27,242 bases of DNA from positions 1-27,242 of the forward strand of contig DASXQB010000295.1 in assembly GCA_036493295.1 (NCBI GenBank), given 5' to 3'. Below are positions 25,822-27,242 of the stretch, in pieces (the first letter of the stretch is position 1; the number at the start of each line of letters is the position of its first letter). A model generated the notes under the pieces. It did not search any database. It had not been told where the DNA came from and saw nothing but the letters and a program-made list of their open reading frames with translations. The DNA comes from DATKEU01 sp036493295. GTDB lineage: Bacteria > Myxococcota_A > Polyangia > Fen-1088. A program made the position numbers and the translations under genes.

Positions 25822-27058
25822 GAGCGCTCCCCGGGCTCATCGCCCGCTGCACGTGGTTGTACAGGTCGAATCCGTTCTTCCTGTTGACGTCGAACATCAC
25901 CTGCAGGGCGGTGCGCCGGCCGCGGCGGACCAGGCCGCCCCGATGCAACAGGCGCGAACCGTCGAAGACGATGGCGTGCCCGGCGCGGGCCAGCATCGTC
26001 ACCTCGCCGGCTTTCAGCGCCGCCGCTTGCGGCGTGCCGTCCAGAACATCGAAGCCGAGATGCGAGTTCAGGCGCAGCCGCGCCGGCAACATCCCGAAGA
26101 ACTGGCGCGCCACGCGCGAGGTGAACACGCCACGGCTGGGACGAATGTCCGTCATCGTCCGGCGAATCTCGTCCGAGGCCAGCGTGGTCAGCGTGGCGCG
26201 CGCGACCACCCATTCAAAGCGCGGGCGTTCCATGGCATACGACGTCGGCACGAACGAGAACGGTCCCAGCGAATCGTCGACGTCATCGAGATAGATGATC
26301 GCCTTGTAGACGTTGCGCGATTCATCGTTGTGAAAATAGGCGGCAGGCCCCGGCGTCATCACGCCGGCGTCTTCATAGCGCGAGTGCCACCAGTCATTGT
26401 CGTGTGGCGAGATCTCGACAGCGAAACCACCGGCGCGCGCGGGTTCGTGGCGCACATCGGAGACCGCCTTGTTGAAGCCATGCCGCCCGAACACCTCGCC
26501 GATCAGCGCGGTCGAGACGCCATCGATTTCATTGTTGGACAGCTCCTCGCGCGACCGACCGCCTTGGCGATAGCGCTCGTCCAGTTTCTGCACGTAGGGC
26601 TGCACCTGGCGGCGAATAGCGGCCAGCTCGTCCGCGGCCAGATCGAAGCGCACGAAGCCGTCGCTGGCCAGTTGATTGCGCAGCGCCATCTCGGCGGCGT
26701 TGTTGATCACCGGGACATAGCTGTTGCGCCGTTCAAAGTACGCCAGGTCGTCGATAGCGACCCGGACGATCTCCATGTAGAAGCGGTCCACGAAGGGGGC
26801 GAACGGCGCGTCGACCTCCTTGTTCATCTGCACCAAGAGCTGCATCAACAAACGCACGCCTTCGTTGAATCGCTCCAGCGCCTGGGGAAGCGTCAGGCGT
26901 TTGAGAGTGAGGGCCGACTCACAGTCGAGCAGCAACCGATTGAGCAGGTCGATCGCCTCGTCAACCGGACCATCGTTGCGACTGTCCCAGACCAGATAAG
27001 GCGCAAAGGCCGGATGGCGGGCGTAGTCCACCTGAAACGGAAGCGTCGATTGGCTCAC
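25811..27058 (-). CDS. PhyH-like 2-oxoglutarate/Fe(II)-dependent oxygenase
   Basis: The C-terminal two thirds resemble phytanoyl-CoA dioxygenase (PhyH) family double-stranded beta-helix oxygenases. The iron ligands fit HxD at His243-Asn-Asp245 (YFHNDES) and distal His372 (LLHRGG), with Arg381/382 placed to bind 2-oxoglutarate. KAIIYLDDVDDSLGPFSFVPTSY, the strand after HxD, is typical of the family. The first roughly 120 residues are a helical region without a recognised domain. The GTG at 27058 is the only reasonable start in the open frame, since no ATG lies between it and the upstream stop codon, but it lacks a ribosome binding site. It overlaps the FkbM gene by 11 bases, which suggests a hydroxylation-then-methylation pair on one unknown substrate. 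That link is inference. Confidence 0.8.
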   Translation of the reverse strand: MSQSTLPFQVDYARHPAFAPYLVWDSRNDGPVDEAIDLLNRLLLDCESALTLKRLTLPQALERFNEGVRLLMQLLVQMNKEVDAPFAPFVDRFYMEIVRVAIDDLAYFERRNSYVPVINNAAEMALRNQLASDGFVRFDLAADELAAIRRQVQPYVQKLDERYRQGGRSREELSNNEIDGVSTALIGEVFGRHGFNKAVSDVRHEPARAGGFAVEISPHDNDWWHSRYEDAGVMTPGPAAYFHNDESRNVYKAIIYLDDVDDSLGPFSFVPTSYAMERPRFEWVVARATLTTLASDEIRRTMTDIRPSRGVFTSRVARQFFGMLPARLRLNSHLGFDVLDGTPQAAALKAGEVTMLARAGHAIVFDGSRLLHRGGLVRRGRRTALQVMFDVNRKNGFDLYNHVQRAMSPGSAHVR

Positions 27059-27242
27059 GCGGCGCAGTTTTGCAAGGCGTGCGCCACGCGCGTCGGTGGT
27101 GGTGGGCAGATGCGCCGGCGAAATCCCGCTGTTTCTCTCCGGTGGAACCAGTGGCGAGCGCCCCAGCGCCCGTCAGATTCATGACGGACGTCAGGGACGT
27201 GGCGCCACGCCGGCGCTGTCCCACCTGCGCGCCACTGTGGGC
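27059..27242. other. Upstream region of the oxygenase gene, no gene seen
   Basis: The last 184 bases show no gene I can support. TGACG-GA-CGTCA at 27182-27193 is a short inverted repeat that could be an operator for the minus-strand oxygenase-FkbM pair. No -35/-10 pair was recognised. Confidence 0.3.

Overview
The window is about 27 kb of very GC-rich DNA dominated by one complete division and cell wall (dcw) cluster. A strict class I gene set (rsmH, ftsL, ftsI, murE, murF, mraY, murD, ftsW, murG, murC, ftsQ, ftsA, ftsZ), a PASTA domain on the division transpeptidase, a meso-DAP type MurE, long Ala/Pro-rich extensions and strong G/C third-position codon bias point to a Gram-negative bacterium of the former Deltaproteobacteria, most likely Myxococcota. 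That placement is inference from gene content and composition; no marker tree was run.

Left arm (1-3600, all minus strand): a degenerate Fic-fold protein with a clear sigma70-type promoter, then phosphatidylserine decarboxylase (psd), then a translationally coupled SAM methyltransferase with a roughly 390-residue Pro/Thr-rich N-terminal extension that runs off the window. A 304-bp non-coding gap rich in hairpins separates fic from psd.

Core (3865-19138, plus strand): the dcw operon. From ftsL to murF and from mraY to murG, genes are joined by 1-4 base stop/start overlaps, which indicates tight translational coupling. The products make UDP-MurNAc-pentapeptide (MurC, D, E, F), lipid I (MraY) and lipid II (MurG). 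FtsW and FtsI polymerise and cross-link it at the septum, and FtsQ/FtsL/FtsA/FtsZ form the divisome. mraZ is absent upstream of rsmH. murB and ddl, often found between murC and ftsQ, are absent from the window.

Break between ftsA and ftsZ (19139-21649): an ECF sigma factor on the minus strand, a divergent polysaccharide deacetylase and a small secreted protein sit between these two genes. The intergenic region between the divergent pair carries an exact 12-bp direct repeat. ftsZ then follows with its own strong ribosome binding site.

Right arm (23204-27242, all minus strand): a PhyH-like 2-oxoglutarate oxygenase overlapping an FkbM methyltransferase, the SRP RNA (ffs), a small receiver-like protein and a CgeB-like glycosyltransferase. 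This looks like a glycan or small-molecule modification set with a housekeeping RNA in the middle.

The most unusual items are the Fic-fold protein with its catalytic motif replaced (Tyr for His), the ftsA/ftsZ split with its repeat-bearing regulatory region, and a conserved-looking acidic patch inside the FtsZ linker. I did not find a CRISPR array, tRNA, transposase or clear phage gene.
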